This document shows, one piece after another, positions 1 to 11,300 of a DNA stretch of 64,000 nt. This stretch comes from Gloeopeniophorella convolvens (taxonomy: Eukaryota > Basidiomycota > Agaricomycetes > Russulales): contig WTXD01000004.1 in assembly GCA_022496205.1 (NCBI GenBank), positions 1,116,001 through 1,180,000 on the forward strand, given 5' to 3'. The translations under genes and the position numbers were made by a program. The notes beneath the pieces are model-generated. The model had not been told where the DNA came from, made no database searches, and saw nothing but the letters and a program-made list of their open reading frames with translations. Every line of letters starts with the position of its first letter. Position 1 is the stretch's first letter.

Positions 1-14
1 AGGGACGCTCGAGG

Positions 15-1742
15 ATGGTACTGGTGGATCTGAAGAGGAAGCTTCAGAATGCACGTTGCGGAGAAAACGACAACGTACGCGCTCATTTCACGAAACTCGC
101 TGACCTTCGGGAGCAGCTTGCTGCCGGAGGCATCACCATCACCGACGATGACTTCACCGACACCCTACTCGGCTCGTTGCCCGAGTCCTATGAGCCCACC
201 ATCGCCGGCGTAACCGCGAGCGCGAAAATCATTGCGCGACCTATGATGGCAAACGAAGTTATCGGACTCATCACCGATGACTACGACCGACGCACCTTAC
301 GCCAACTCCAGCAGACGGACGACACCAAGGACGAAGCTTTCGTCACGGCGGACGACCGCAAGCGCAAAGACAAGCGCACAGTCGAGTGCTTCAATTGCAA
401 GCGCAAAGGGCACTACAAATCGGAGTGCTGGGCGAAGGGCGGAGGGAAGGAAGGACAGGGGCCCGAGCGTACGCAGAGGAAGCCCCGCGACCGAGCTAAC
501 AAAGCCGCAGAACCAGATAACGAAGTCGAGGCGTGGGCCGCCATCGACGAAGAGACCGGTCAGCGTCGCGCTGAAGTAATGCGCGGGAACGCACCGGAAG
601 CCGAACTCTACGACTCGGGCGCATCGCGCCACATGTCCCCTTTCCGCCACTTGTTCACCACCTTCCAGTCCATCCCTCCTCGTCCCATCATCGCGGCTGA
701 CAACCGCACGTTCTATGCCACTGGAGTTGGTGACTTGCACATCAAAGTTCCGAATGGCACGACTTTGACACCAGTCGTGCTCCGAGATGCGTTGTATGCT
801 CCTGAGATGGGACTTACCATCGTGTCTATCAGTCGCATCGCCAAAGCAGGTCATCAAGTCAGTTTCAAAGACGACACCTGCATGATCCAGAACAAGTCAG
901 GACGCACTGTCGGACGCATCCCAGCCGCGCCGAACGGACTGTACAAAGTCGACCACGGTGACGTCGCCATCTCGGCTGCGGCGGAACCGATTCATCTCGC
1001 TGAGCTCCACCGTCGTCTCGGTCACATTCCCCTTCCAGCCATCCGATCTTTTATTGACCTCGGATTAATTAAAGATCTTGTCGTGATCGACAATCTGACA
1101 TCGATCGACTGCGATTCGTGCGAGTACGCGAAGTCGACTCGCAAGACGATTCGCAAGGAGCGCGCCGAGCCATGCGCAGCTCATTTCGGCGACAAAGTTC
1201 ACACCGACGTCTGGGGACCTTCACCGACTGATTCCCTTGGCCACAGTCGCTACTATGTGGCATTCACTGACGACTACTCACGTTTCACACGCATCTACCT
1301 CCTCCGCACCAAAGATGAAGCTTTTGGCGCATACAAGACGTTTTCCGCGTGGGCCAAGACGCAGCATGCCGCGCGGATCAAGATTCTCCACTCGGATCGT
1401 GGAGGAGAGTACCTCAGCGATGAGTTCACGATGTTTCTGAACTCCGAGGGTACCGAGCGTCGACTGACTACGCATGACACCCCGCAGCATAACGGTGTCG
1501 CAGAGTCTTTAAACCGTCGACTTCTCGAGCGCGTTCGCGCGATCTTGCATCACTCTGGCCTGCCCAAGTTCCTCTGGGGCGAGGCTATTCACCACGCGGT
1601 CTGGTTGAAGAACCGCGCACCCACTCGTGTCTTAGGCAACGTCACACCTTACGAAAAACTTTACAAGTCCAAGCCCGACTTGTCCGACGTTCCGGAGTGG
1701 GGCCAAGCAGTATGGTCCACACGTCCAAGAACGACAAGCTGA
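15..1742 (+). CDS. copia gag-protease-integrase (5' partial, ends at a frameshift)
   Basis: From N to C the product has a UBN2-type gag region and a CCHC zinc knuckle (CFNCKRKGHYKSEC, about residue 124). An aspartic protease site (YDSGASRHMS) and a GAG-pre-integrase segment with an HRRLGH motif and CDSC zinc-binding pair follow. The integrase core has the DDE triad placed as in copia elements: D in HTDVWGP, D in HSDRGGEY, and E in NGVAESLNR. The frame runs into a stop at 1740-1742 just after the integrase because of a single-base loss near 1714. The same protein continues in the frame that opens at 1697. The true start codon is not in the window. Confidence 0.93.
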   Translation: MVLVDLKRKLQNARCGENDNVRAHFTKLADLREQLAAGGITITDDDFTDTLLGSLPESYEPTIAGVTASAKIIARPMMANEVIGLITDDYDRRTLRQLQQTDDTKDEAFVTADDRKRKDKRTVECFNCKRKGHYKSECWAKGGGKEGQGPERTQRKPRDRANKAAEPDNEVEAWAAIDEETGQRRAEVMRGNAPEAELYDSGASRHMSPFRHLFTTFQSIPPRPIIAADNRTFYATGVGDLHIKVPNGTTLTPVVLRDALYAPEMGLTIVSISRIAKAGHQVSFKDDTCMIQNKSGRTVGRIPAAPNGLYKVDHGDVAISAAAEPIHLAELHRRLGHIPLPAIRSFIDLGLIKDLVVIDNLTSIDCDSCEYAKSTRKTIRKERAEPCAAHFGDKVHTDVWGPSPTDSLGHSRYYVAFTDDYSRFTRIYLLRTKDEAFGAYKTFSAWAKTQHAARIKILHSDRGGEYLSDEFTMFLNSEGTERRLTTHDTPQHNGVAESLNRRLLERVRAILHHSGLPKFLWGEAIHHAVWLKNRAPTRVLGNVTPYEKLYKSKPDLSDVPEWGQAVWSTRPRTTS

Positions 1743-3883
1743 GCGCGCGTGCAGTTGAGGGGCGTTGGGTTGGATTTGATCAGGAGAGTACGCATGCTCA
1801 TCGCATCTATTGGGCTGCTACTCGCAAAATTTCCGTAGAGCGCGACGTCAAATTTCGTCGTACCTACATCACTCTTCCTGCACCATCCTATCCGACTACC
1901 ACTGTCCAACCCGCAGCGCCAGCTACATTGGCGCCGCCTCCAGCACCACCTCCTGTGCCGCCTCCTGCATCTGGCGCATCAGCGCCAGTTCCTACACCTT
2001 CCTCCTCGACCAAGCAGTCAGCATCAGCACCGGCAGTTCCGCCGGAGCAAGTACCACTCCCGCCCGATCTTCCCGACAAGGCACAGCCTACGCTGCGCCG
2101 ATCGTCACGTCTCACAAAGCCATCCGACTACCAGAAGCGTCTCCAGGCCGGCGAAGGCACCACGGAGGGGCATGCACCCACTGGCGAGGCTCTTGGACCA
2201 CTCATTCCAGCCGGAATGCCCCGTCAGGGGGAGTCCGCGTCTATCATTGACGCAGCATCATTTGCAGACCCCTCAGACGTCGACTACGCGCTCGCCAGCG
2301 CGGTCGATTACCTCGACGACGATCCAAAGACGCTCTCGCAGGCTAAGTCGCGCGCCGACTGGCCGAGCTGGAAGAGTGCTATGGATAAGGAGATGAAAAC
2401 GTTGACTGACGCCCTCACCTGGACGACTGTACCACGCCCGCCCGGCAAGAACGTTGTCGGCAGCAAGTGGGTCTTTCGCATCAAGCGGAAGGCAGACGGT
2501 TCCATCGAGAAATACAAGGCGCGCCTCGTTGCGCGCGGTTTCACTCAGATTTACGGTGTTGACTACTTTGACACCTATTCCCCCGTCGCCAAGCTTACGA
2601 GCTTCCGCCTTCTTCTCGCGCTTGCCGCGCGTTACGACTGGGACATCGAGTCCTTCGACTTCAACGGTGCCTACCTGAACGGCACACTCGATGACGACGA
2701 AGAGATCTACATGCAGGAGCCACCTGGCTATGAAGAGAGCGACGGCGCGACGGTCAAGCGCCTTCTCAAGTCGCTTTATGGCCTTAAGCAGGCCGGGCGC
2801 AAGTGGTACGACGCACTCAAAGCTATCCTCGCTGAACTTGGTTTCCGCGTCACAGATGCAGACCCGGGGATGTTCTACCTCCGCGTTGACGACGACATCC
2901 TCCTCCTTGCCATCCATGTCGACGACTGCGGCATGACCGGCAGCTCCCCGCGTCTCATCCAAGTGTACAAGGCAAAGCTGAATGAGAAGTACTCGCTCAC
3001 TGACCTCGGCCCAATTCACTGGCTCCTCGGCATCAAGATCACGCGTGACAGAGATGCGCGCACGATCTCACTTTCGCAGACGTCCTACATCGAGTCTATC
3101 GCAGCTCGATTCGGCCTCGCAGATGCGAAGGCGTCTATCACTCCCATGATCCCCAGCTCTACCCTCAGTAAGGATGATGCACCCACCACCGCCGCTGACA
3201 TTGCTCGCATGAAGACTACGCCATACCGCGAGATTGTCGGCAGCCTCATGTACGCTGCTGTTGCCACGCGCCCCGACATCTCGTTTGCAGTCGGCACACT
3301 CTCACGTTTCCTCGACAATCCAGGCGACGCACACTGGCAAGCTGCCAAGCGCGTACTAAGGTACCTTTACACCACGCGCACCCTTACGTTGACCTACGGC
3401 GCAGATGCGCACGACCTTATCGGTTATACCGATGCCGATGGCGCGACTCAGGACCACCGCCACGCCGTATCAGGTTACGCCTTCTTGATTGACGGCGGCG
3501 CTATCTCCTGGAGCTCGCGCAAGCAGGAGCTAGTCACCTTGTCGACTGCCGAGGCCGAGTACGTTGCGGCAACGCATGCCGCAAAGGAAGGCATCTGGCT
3601 TCGCCATCTCATCGGCGAGCTCATCCCTTCCCTCATCACCAACTCTACTTCACTCTATTGCGACAATCAGTCGGCCATATCACTTGCGACAGCCGACAAC
3701 TACCATGCGCGTACCAAGCACATCGACGTGCGGTACCACTTCATCCGACAGGCCGTTGAATACGGCATCCTCACGCTCACCTACTGCCCCACTGACGAGA
3801 TGACAGCAGACATCCTGACCAAGCCGCTCGCCAAAGTCAAAAACAAGTTATTCTCGAGCGCGCTTGGACTTCGCGCGTCTTGA
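1697..3883 (+). CDS. copia reverse transcriptase-RNase H (continuation of gag-pol after frameshift)
   Basis: The frame carries a Pro/Ala/Ser-rich linker (about 1880-2130), then the copia RT domain. RT landmarks are GSKWVFRIKRKADG, ARLVARGFTQ, DFNGAYLNG, LYGLKQAGRKWYD, and an active site that reads HVDD where many copia elements have YVDD. The RNase H follows, with YTDADGA, STAEAEYVA and CDNQSA supplying the acidic residues. The copia C-terminal signature HIDVRYHFIR and DILTKPL ends it, with TGA at 3881-3883. It has no start codon of its own that makes biological sense and should be read as the second part of one gag-pol. Confidence 0.93.
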   Translation: MGPSSMVHTSKNDKLSARAVEGRWVGFDQESTHAHRIYWAATRKISVERDVKFRRTYITLPAPSYPTTTVQPAAPATLAPPPAPPPVPPPASGASAPVPTPSSSTKQSASAPAVPPEQVPLPPDLPDKAQPTLRRSSRLTKPSDYQKRLQAGEGTTEGHAPTGEALGPLIPAGMPRQGESASIIDAASFADPSDVDYALASAVDYLDDDPKTLSQAKSRADWPSWKSAMDKEMKTLTDALTWTTVPRPPGKNVVGSKWVFRIKRKADGSIEKYKARLVARGFTQIYGVDYFDTYSPVAKLTSFRLLLALAARYDWDIESFDFNGAYLNGTLDDDEEIYMQEPPGYEESDGATVKRLLKSLYGLKQAGRKWYDALKAILAELGFRVTDADPGMFYLRVDDDILLLAIHVDDCGMTGSSPRLIQVYKAKLNEKYSLTDLGPIHWLLGIKITRDRDARTISLSQTSYIESIAARFGLADAKASITPMIPSSTLSKDDAPTTAADIARMKTTPYREIVGSLMYAAVATRPDISFAVGTLSRFLDNPGDAHWQAAKRVLRYLYTTRTLTLTYGADAHDLIGYTDADGATQDHRHAVSGYAFLIDGGAISWSSRKQELVTLSTAEAEYVAATHAAKEGIWLRHLIGELIPSLITNSTSLYCDNQSAISLATADNYHARTKHIDVRYHFIRQAVEYGILTLTYCPTDEMTADILTKPLAKVKNKLFSSALGLRAS

Positions 3884-3890
3884 GGGGGAG
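3882..3890 (+). other. polypurine tract of the copia element
   Basis: The run GAGGGGGAG overlaps the pol stop codon and sits immediately before the presumed LTR start. This is the expected place for the primer of plus-strand DNA synthesis. Confidence 0.75.
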
Positions 3891-4354
3891 TATTGGAGTT
3901 ACAAGTCGCGCTCCGTTCGGTCTTCCGGGCCGGGCCGCTTTCCCGGATCCTCTCCCCCTGCCTCCGCTACTCCCAGTTCCGTCTCGTTTGACCTTATTCT
4001 TCCTAGCTCTCGCATGCAAAAATCAATCCCAGCGTCCGCCTCCACTGTATGACGATGCGCAGCAAAACTACGCAACTGTTGACGAAGAAATGACGGGCGC
4101 GTCGTCACTTTATGTACGTTTCTGTTGTGTCCAGCCGTTCGAGCTCCAGCTCCCGAAACTGCCTGTGATTGCCCCCATGTAAATACTGTACAATACTCCT
4201 ATCAGCTTGCAGTATAAATTGTAGTATGTACCGGCTACGAATATCAGCGTTTCTACACTTCGCGTTGCCCTTCCTCCTTCTGCTCCCTTCACTCGCTCCC
4301 CCTCACTCGACTTCGCTTCGCGCCGCTGCGCGCCTTCGTTTCGGACCTCCAACT
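3891..4354 (+). repeat. 3' long terminal repeat of the copia element (end approximate)
   Basis: The segment starts right after the purine tract with TATTGGAG. Near 4347-4352 is CTCCAA, the reverse complement of its TTGGAG, as expected for short LTR end repeats. The first two bases are TA, not the usual TG. A TATA-like AGTATAAATTG lies near 4210 and could be the element promoter. The 5' LTR is not in the window, so the borders cannot be confirmed by comparing the two copies, and the right end could be off by tens of bases. It ends about 190 bp before the start of the RSC1-like gene. Confidence 0.6.
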
Positions 4355-4542
4355 CGCATCAGTAAAAGCAGCTGACGGGCATGTCTACTGCCGCTGTCGT
4401 CAATGGTTGGTCAATGGGGTTTCAGGCCTCTGTTTGTCCATGTTACTTCTGGAAGGTGCTGCCAAATAAGACACAACAACCGCTTCGCGTGAGCAGCGCG
4501 TGACACAGTCGCGTCTTCCAAATCGTCGTGTCCTCCGCCTCA

Positions 4543-7381
4543 ATGGCCATCACGCCGGCACAGAAATCCGCGATCGAGGAGGTTGTAGATGCCATCAAAA
4601 ACGCTAGAAGCTCGAAGAAGAAGCGCCACATCGCGGATCTCTTCTTAGAGTTGGTGGACAAGGAGACTTGGGCGGACTACTACGAGGTGAGTGCCCGAGA
4701 CCCCCGAAGTGCAGCGCATACATCTACTCAAACTGTGCGCAGGTCATCCCTGAACCGAGGTGCTTGAACGGCATCTCGCGCAGTCTTCAGGCAGGCTCAT
4801 ACAAGGACGCACTACAAGTACACGAGGACCTGAATCTTGTGTTCTTGAACGCTCTTTACTACAACGAGCCCACGAGTCAGATCTACAAAGACGCTGGGAC
4901 ACTCAAGGTGGCGTGCTCATTCCTCGTGCACGGCCGGGTTGACCAACTCTTGACTCTGCAGAGCATGTTCGAGAGTGAATGGAAGCTTCGGACCGTCCTC
5001 CCTGCTGCAACGCGCTCTTCCCCTCCTCCGAGCTCTGCGCAGAAGGTGCATGGCCAAGTCGCAGCGCAACAACCAGCCCCGGTGCCCCCAGCGGCGCCCG
5101 CCCAGCCCGCCGCCCCGGCATCTCCGGCAAAGCCGACCCCGCAACCCGCCCCAGCACAACCGGGCCCATCGTCAACGCCTGCTGTTGCATCGCCGGCGCC
5201 GCAACGGGCATCTACATCAAATCAGCCCAGCTCTCCGCCACGTACGTCGTCGCCAGATATGGACGTGGAAGTTGGCGGCACACCCGAACCTGAAAACATG
5301 GGCGCGGACGACATGGCACGAGACGGCGAGAGCGACCTCGTCGTGCAGCAGCTAGAGCGGGGGTTGCCGCGGTGGGAGGGTCCCAGCGACTTTGGCTGGA
5401 TGAAGGAGAAGGAGGGGTCGGAGGACCGCTGGCTAGAGCTCGTCCTCGCGATCAAGGGGCACAAAGACGCTGTGTGAGTACTTCTCCTTGCATTTCTTCT
5501 GACGTGGGTAACCTTAGTGTCTCGCAGTGGGAACCGTTATGCGGTAGCATTGGAAGCCGTCCCTGAAGAAACCAGCATCCCTTACCTGTCCTTTAGCGTG
5601 CGTTTAACCCTTTCTGTACAAATTCTAATGGTGTCTGACCGTTGTGCATAGTTCCCGCTCTCGCTCAAACTGGTCGAAGTATGTCCAATTTGTCCCTGAA
5701 ACTCTCTCGCTGATGCTCGCTTCAGAGTCGCGCACGTGCCAAAAGCTACGCGTCCAACAAGGCGTTCGATAAGGAGATTGCACAGCTCTTCGAGAAGGCG
5801 CGCAGGTGGCATGAAGCTGGGAACGACGCTTACGGGCACGTCCTACTCCTTCAGGTGCGTGTCCGCGAGACTCCCGCCGCCTCGGCACTGACGCTCTGTT
5901 TCAGCGCTTGTACCAAGCCCTCACCTCACCCTCGCCTCTACCTGGACCCCCATATGTCTCCTCCACCAACTTTGCCTCATTGCGTGCAGGCCCAGGGACT
6001 GCACGTCCATTACACTCTTCTGATTCCGAAAAGCTCCCGGCTGTTACCACGTTTAGGGTATCTTCCAAGGATCGGACGTTTGTGGATGAGGTGACTTATC
6101 GTGGGTGGAGCATCAAGCTTGCGGACTGGCTGCATCTTAGCAATCCGGATGACCCGTCGAAGCCTATCATCGCCCAAGTGTTCAAATGCTACGTGTCTGA
6201 CGAACCGTAAGTCGCTCTATCTTTAGGCTTGTACGGCAGTGTTAGCTGAAAGCACGGGTGCGGTAGGGCAAAAAAAGGTCAGCCGGGGGTTACGGCCTGT
6301 TGGTACTACCGGCCGGAACAGACCTTCCACCCCGCGCAGCGGCAGTTCTGGGAAGGCGAGGTATTCAAGACAAGTGTGTGACCTTCATTTCCGTCTTGGG
6401 CTATTAGTGACGTTCGGTGCCTAGGCCACTTTGCTGACCATCCCGTGGAAGATATTATCGAAAAGATAGCATGTCAGTTCACCGCACGCCACATACGCGG
6501 CCGCCCACGGCCGCCGTCATGGTATCTGGGCTGGCCTCTTTATGTCTGCGACTCGCGATACAACGACCGCGAGCGCATTTTCGTGAAGATCAAGAACTGG
6601 AATTCGTGTGTGCCCGAGGAGGTGCGCAAGTCGGCCGACTTTATGCCCATCTACCCGTTCGAGCGCATGGTTTTCCCGCGGCGGTTTGGAAGCCCGTTCT
6701 TGAAGGGCTCGCGCGCGCGCGGGCCGGGCGGCATCGGTGACAGCATCGACCGCGCCGAGGGCGAGAGGATCGAGGGCGGCGGGACGGGGCGTAAGCGCGG
6801 CAGGAAGCCTGCGGCCCCGACCGACATCTCGGGGCCAAGCAGGGGCTTGTTTGTGGGTGTTGGCACTGCGAACGCGCCAGGCGCCGCCCAGCAGCCTGCA
6901 GCGTACACGCCGCAGCCTGCGCCAGCCCCAGCGCGAACCGAGGACAGGTCGATCCTCACCGCAGCAGGCGGCGCCACGATGCTGGGGAGCAACGCGCTCA
7001 CAGAGAAGCTGTCAGCGGAGACCGGTGCGTACTGCGCGACTGTTGCGCGTTGCGTGTTGCGCTCATGCCCAGCTTCGATGGTTCTCACGGCGCCTAGCGA
7101 GGCATTTTGACCGCGACCCCGAAACGAACGAGGTGCTCTGGTTCGCTGCTCCACCGCTCAACGTCACGCGGCGGCCAGCGCCGCAATACAGTCTGAAGTA
7201 CTTGCATTGGCTCGCGACGAAGCGCAAGGCGGGCGGGGACGCGATGGACGTCGATGATGGGAGTGCAGAGGGGGCGCGCGCGAAGCGGGCGCGTACATCC
7301 GGGGTGCAGCCGACGGCTACGGAGACGCTGGATCTCTTACTGGCACAGATCGCCCAGGGTACAGAGGCACAGACAGGGTGA
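4543..7381 (+). CDS. RSC1: RSC1/RSC2-like bromodomain-BAH chromatin-remodelling subunit
   Basis: The protein should be a nuclear subunit of the RSC (SWI/SNF-type) nucleosome remodeller. In this family the bromodomains bind acetyl-lysine and the BAH domain contacts nucleosomes or partners. A first bromodomain lies at the N-terminus (ADYYEVIPEPRCLN ... LNALYYNEP ... MFESEW). An Ala/Pro/Gln-rich linker and a weaker second bromodomain (FEKARRWHEAGNDAYG) follow. The BAH domain comes next (GWSIKLADWLHL ... ACWYYRPEQTFHP ... GWPLYVCDSRYND), then a conserved tail (DRDPETNEVLWF). Introns inferred by splicing: 4687-4742, 4908-4961, 5474-5527, 5598-5651, 5679-5725, one near 5854-5904, 6207-6266, 6374-6424 and 7025-7097. 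All splice without frameshift. ATG 4543 is the first in-frame Met before the bromodomain. RSC1 and RSC2 cannot be told apart here. A copia LTR lies just upstream. Confidence 0.88.
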
Positions 7382-8367
7382 GGCCCTGGCAGGGCTGGCG
7401 CGAAGTCTGTAGGTTCCCTGTCATCTGCTGTGCGCTCCTTTCGCGCATTGTAAGTTACTCGCCTACACACCTTGACAGCACCGGGGCACACAGTACGGTA
7501 CTCTATACATTCGCTCAGAGATAAGTGCGGGTGGCGCGCGCCGCGGCTGGATATCGTCATCGGGGCGTGGGAGGGAGCGCGCGGGCGGTCGCCAGGCACG
7601 CGCACGGGGGCTGGGATTAAAGCTCTGGGAAGGAAGGTTCGGTTCGGCCGCGCCATCGATCCGCGCCTTTCTCGTCGAACTCTTTGGCGCAGCCGCTGGG
7701 AACGACGCTGACGTTGCGTACGGCATGATGCAGGCCAGGCGCTCGGGAGGCCTTGGCTCGGCCACGCTGCGCTGTGCATCACGCCGCGTAACTCTCACTG
7801 TGCTCATCGGAATTTAATACTCTGCATGCTGCCTCCGGTTCCAGTTTGCAATTGCAGCGCCAGTCCGACGCCGACGCGTTTGCCGAGCTCTGTGACGCCC
7901 TCGCCCCACGCGACCCGGCGTGATCATCCGGACTGTCAGATAGTAGGCGGGCCGCAGTAGCAAAACGGCTGCGAACGCTGTCTCAGGCTCCGGGCATTCG
8001 GAGGCGGGATTGAAAATCTCAGAGTGCCGGTGTACCAAGTGCGGTGTGGCCAACAGACGCGTTGCCGAGGCCGCGCCCGTCGCCGCTGAGCGGTGGCAGA
8101 GCACTGTTGCAAAGGTGATTGTTGCGTGGCGTGGATAAAGGGCTGATGCAGCGGGGCGCGTAAATGAATGTCGCAGACGGATTGGGCAGGCGTGTGCCTG
8201 GGTTCTAAGGCCGGCGCCCAGCTGAGCGGGGCTCAGCCCATCCGCGTAAACTGCCATATAATCAATCCTTCCTCCTCCGCACGCCCCCGCCTTCCCTTTC
8301 TCTCCCCCGACCCCGCCCCCCACCCCCCATCGCACCCCACCCTGCCGCCTGCGATACCCCGCGCCCC
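7382..8367. other. intergenic: 3' end of RSC1-like gene and OPT promoter
   Basis: About 1 kb with no convincing gene. The last 110 bases before the OPT start are C/T-rich with a CATATAATCAATCC core near 8254-8267, typical of a fungal core promoter. Confidence 0.6.
8254..8267 (+). promoter_or_regulatory. TATA-like core promoter of the OPT gene
   Basis: CATATAATCAATCC lies about 105 bp before the OPT ATG and is followed by a pyrimidine-rich stretch. The same 14-mer, one base longer in context, lies upstream of the kinase gene at 30470. Confidence 0.45.
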
Positions 8368-11300
8368 ATGTCTGACGAGTCGCACGGCCCGACCCGCAGC
8401 GCGAGCCCGGACGGCTCTTCGGCGCAGGACTCGTCGACGGACGAGCCACAGCTGCAGCCGCAATTCGAGCACGGGCCCGACGCCCCCGCCGACGCGGCGC
8501 TGCAGCTCCAGGAAAAATGGATCGTCACGGAGATTGGGGACGATGGTGCGTGCTGCCCCCCGCTCGCTGCTCGCGCGCCGTCTCACGCTCTGTCAATCCC
8601 GGCTTATCCTTATCAAGTGGTGAGTCCGCGCCCGTGTATCTGCCCCGAGCCCTTGCAGACCGCATACCGTTGTGCACAGCGCATCATTGAGAAGAACGAC
8701 CTGTTTATCGACCCTAACCTCGACTCGAGCTCGGAGACAACTGAAGGTGCGCGGCCCGCGCCGATGCGCCGAGTGCGCGATGCTAATGACGCTTCTCCCG
8801 ATGTGCTTCCAGAATGGGAAGACGAGTCGCCGTACCCTGAGGTACGCGCCGCGGTGTCGAACACGGACGACATGGACATGCCCGTCGACACACTCCGCGC
8901 GTGGACGATTGGGCTCCTCTGGGCCATCCTCATCCCCGGCCTGAACCAGTTCCTCTATTTCCGATATCCCAGCATCACTATTGGCTCGGTCCGTCGCACC
9001 GCCTCCGTCCGGAGTCTACCTGACACGCTGACCCGAACTTGTCCCCCCTCCCCCTCTCCCCTGGCCTCGGTCGACCCACCCACAGCTCGTCGCGCAGCTG
9101 CTCTCGTTCCCTCTCGGCTGCGCGTGGGCCCGCACCGTCCCTGAAGTACGAATATTTGGCGTGGCGCTCAACCCCGGTCCATTCACACTCAAGGAGCACG
9201 TCGTCATCACGGTGATGGCGACCGTGGGCTCGTCCAGCGCTTATGCGGTACGTCGGGCGTGATGCCGCCTGAGATCCGGATTGCGGCGGTGGCATTGATC
9301 TAACAAGTACCCCTGTGCACATGGCAGACGGACATCATTGCGGTGCAGAGAAAGTATTACGGCCAGGAATGGTCGTTTGGCTATCAGTGGCTGCTGGTGA
9401 TGTCCACGCAGCTCATTGGCTTCTCGATGGGCGGCGCGGTCAAACGCTTCCTGGTGTCGCCTCCATCTATGAGTCCGTGTACAGTTGCACGATTACCCTT
9501 TGCTGTGCGCTCATGCTTGGCGCGCAGTCTGGCCTGCGAATCTGGTCGCCTGCGCACTTTTCAATACGCTTCACTCCCAGGTTTACTCGGGCTTCGGCGA
9601 ATCCGGCATCAGTCGCGAGCGCTTCTTCCTTTTCGGGTTTCTGGCTTCCTGTATCTGGTGTATGTATGCATGTGCTCCCTGGCTTCCTTTGTCACTAAGC
9701 CCGCCATAGATATATTCCCCGGGTACTTGTTCACAGCCTTATCCACCTTCTCTTGGGTAAGTCTTCCGCTTTCATCCTGCCACCCTCGGTCTCTGACTCA
9801 TTGCTCTGGCTCAGGTCACATGGATATGGCCCAATGACAGTGCGTTTCCATTCCTCACTGAGAATGCCCACCGATAGCCGACATTCTATTTTTGTCGTTT
9901 TGCAGTCGTACGAGCCCCCATTTTTGCTTTGCTCCCCTCCGGAGAACTCACACAGCTCCGCAGAAAGTAAACCAGCTTTTTGGATACAACTCTGGCCTAG
10001 GTATGTACGAGAGCCCGCAAACTCCGCGCCGTGCCTGAACCGCGTTCGCGAACATCAAGGCATGTCCATCCTCACTTTCGATTGGAACAATATCGCCTTC
10101 ATTGGAAGCCCGTAAGTGTTGCTTTCGCACGGGTTTGCCGGCATTCTGTTCGACCGCTGACTCTCGGTGGATCGTGTAGGCTTGCGACCCCATGTACGTG
10201 ATTACCGGAGTACCTATTTCCCCCCCGCTCCGAGCTGATAACGTCGGGACCAGGGTGGGCAGAGGCTAATGTCACCGTTGGCTTTGTGATTTTCTTCTGT
10301 GGGTGACACTCCATCTTGTTCCGCGGAGATAGCGTTGCTGACCCACGACGCCGCTCACAGGGATCTTGACGCCTATTTTCTATGTACGCTGCTTTGCACC
10401 TGTCATTTGCGTTAGAGGGGCTGACCTGGCCGCAAGTACACGAATACTTGGTATTCCACATTTACACCGTGCGGACATTTTACCCCGGTTCATGAGGTCC
10501 CATTGCTCACCGATATTTAGCATGATGTCACGGCACATGTACGACAATACGGGGGGGTACTACAATGTGTCACGGATCCTCACATCAGAAGCAACCCTCA
10601 ATCTAACTGCGTATGAGGACTACAGCCCGTTATTCCTCTCGTGCGTGTCTGCCAGGTAACCCTAACTGCTATTGACCGAATATTCGCAGTACAACCTTTG
10701 CCGTCTCGTACGGTATGAATTTTGCGAGCATCACCGCGACGCTAGTGCACTCGGCTCTCTACTTCCGCAAGCAGATGTGGTTGCAGACCCGGCGGTCGCT
10801 GAGTGAGCAGCCGGATGTGCACGCTCGGCTAATGTCGCGATATCCACAAGGTCGGTGACTAGATATTACCGTCGGCAACCCTTTTCTCATGTCTTCTATT
10901 ATCTAGTCCCGGAGTGGTGGTACATCAGCATCCTTCGTAAGTCTCTCTGTAGCCGGGGCGGCTTGATTCATGCCAGCTCACGGGCGTGTGTCTAGTCGTC
11001 GTCTTCGCTATGAGCGCGGTCACCATCGAGGTCTGGCCTACCGAAATGCCCATATGGGGCTTGGTGCTCGCGCTGGCGATCGCCGCATTCTACATCGTGC
11101 CAGCAGGCATGATCCAGGCGATAACGAACCAGCAAATAGGATTGAACGTAGTCACTGAACTTATCGTCGGATATGCCCTCCCTGGCAAACCGCTCGCGAT
11201 GATGATCTTCAAGACATACGGGTATATCGTATGTGACTGTCACTAGTGGCGCCACCGCAGGGTTTGCTGATCGGAGCGGCGGTCGTAGACGATGACGCAA

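Larger units (their letters stand above)
1..3883 (+). mobile_element. Ty1/copia-type LTR retrotransposon, internal region (5' end outside window)
   Basis: This is the gag-pol region of a copia-superfamily element, in the copia order protease-integrase-reverse transcriptase-RNase H. The reading frame is already open at the window edge, so the 5' LTR, primer-binding site and start of gag lie outside. It is followed directly by a purine run (3882-3890) and a sequence that behaves as the 3' LTR. The coding region is almost intact: one reading-frame break near 1714 splits it into two long frames, 15-1742 and 1697-3883. Near-intactness suggests a recent insertion. Host is the fungus itself; nothing suggests an infectious virus. 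Confidence 0.95.

Noticed and set aside
297..857. Long antisense open frame opposite copia gag
   Set aside because: It mirrors the coding strand's codon bias in GC-rich DNA and has no domain; the sense strand is clearly gag-protease.
2273..3019. 248-codon antisense frame opposite copia RT
   Set aside because: Shadow of the RT frame; no recognisable protein.
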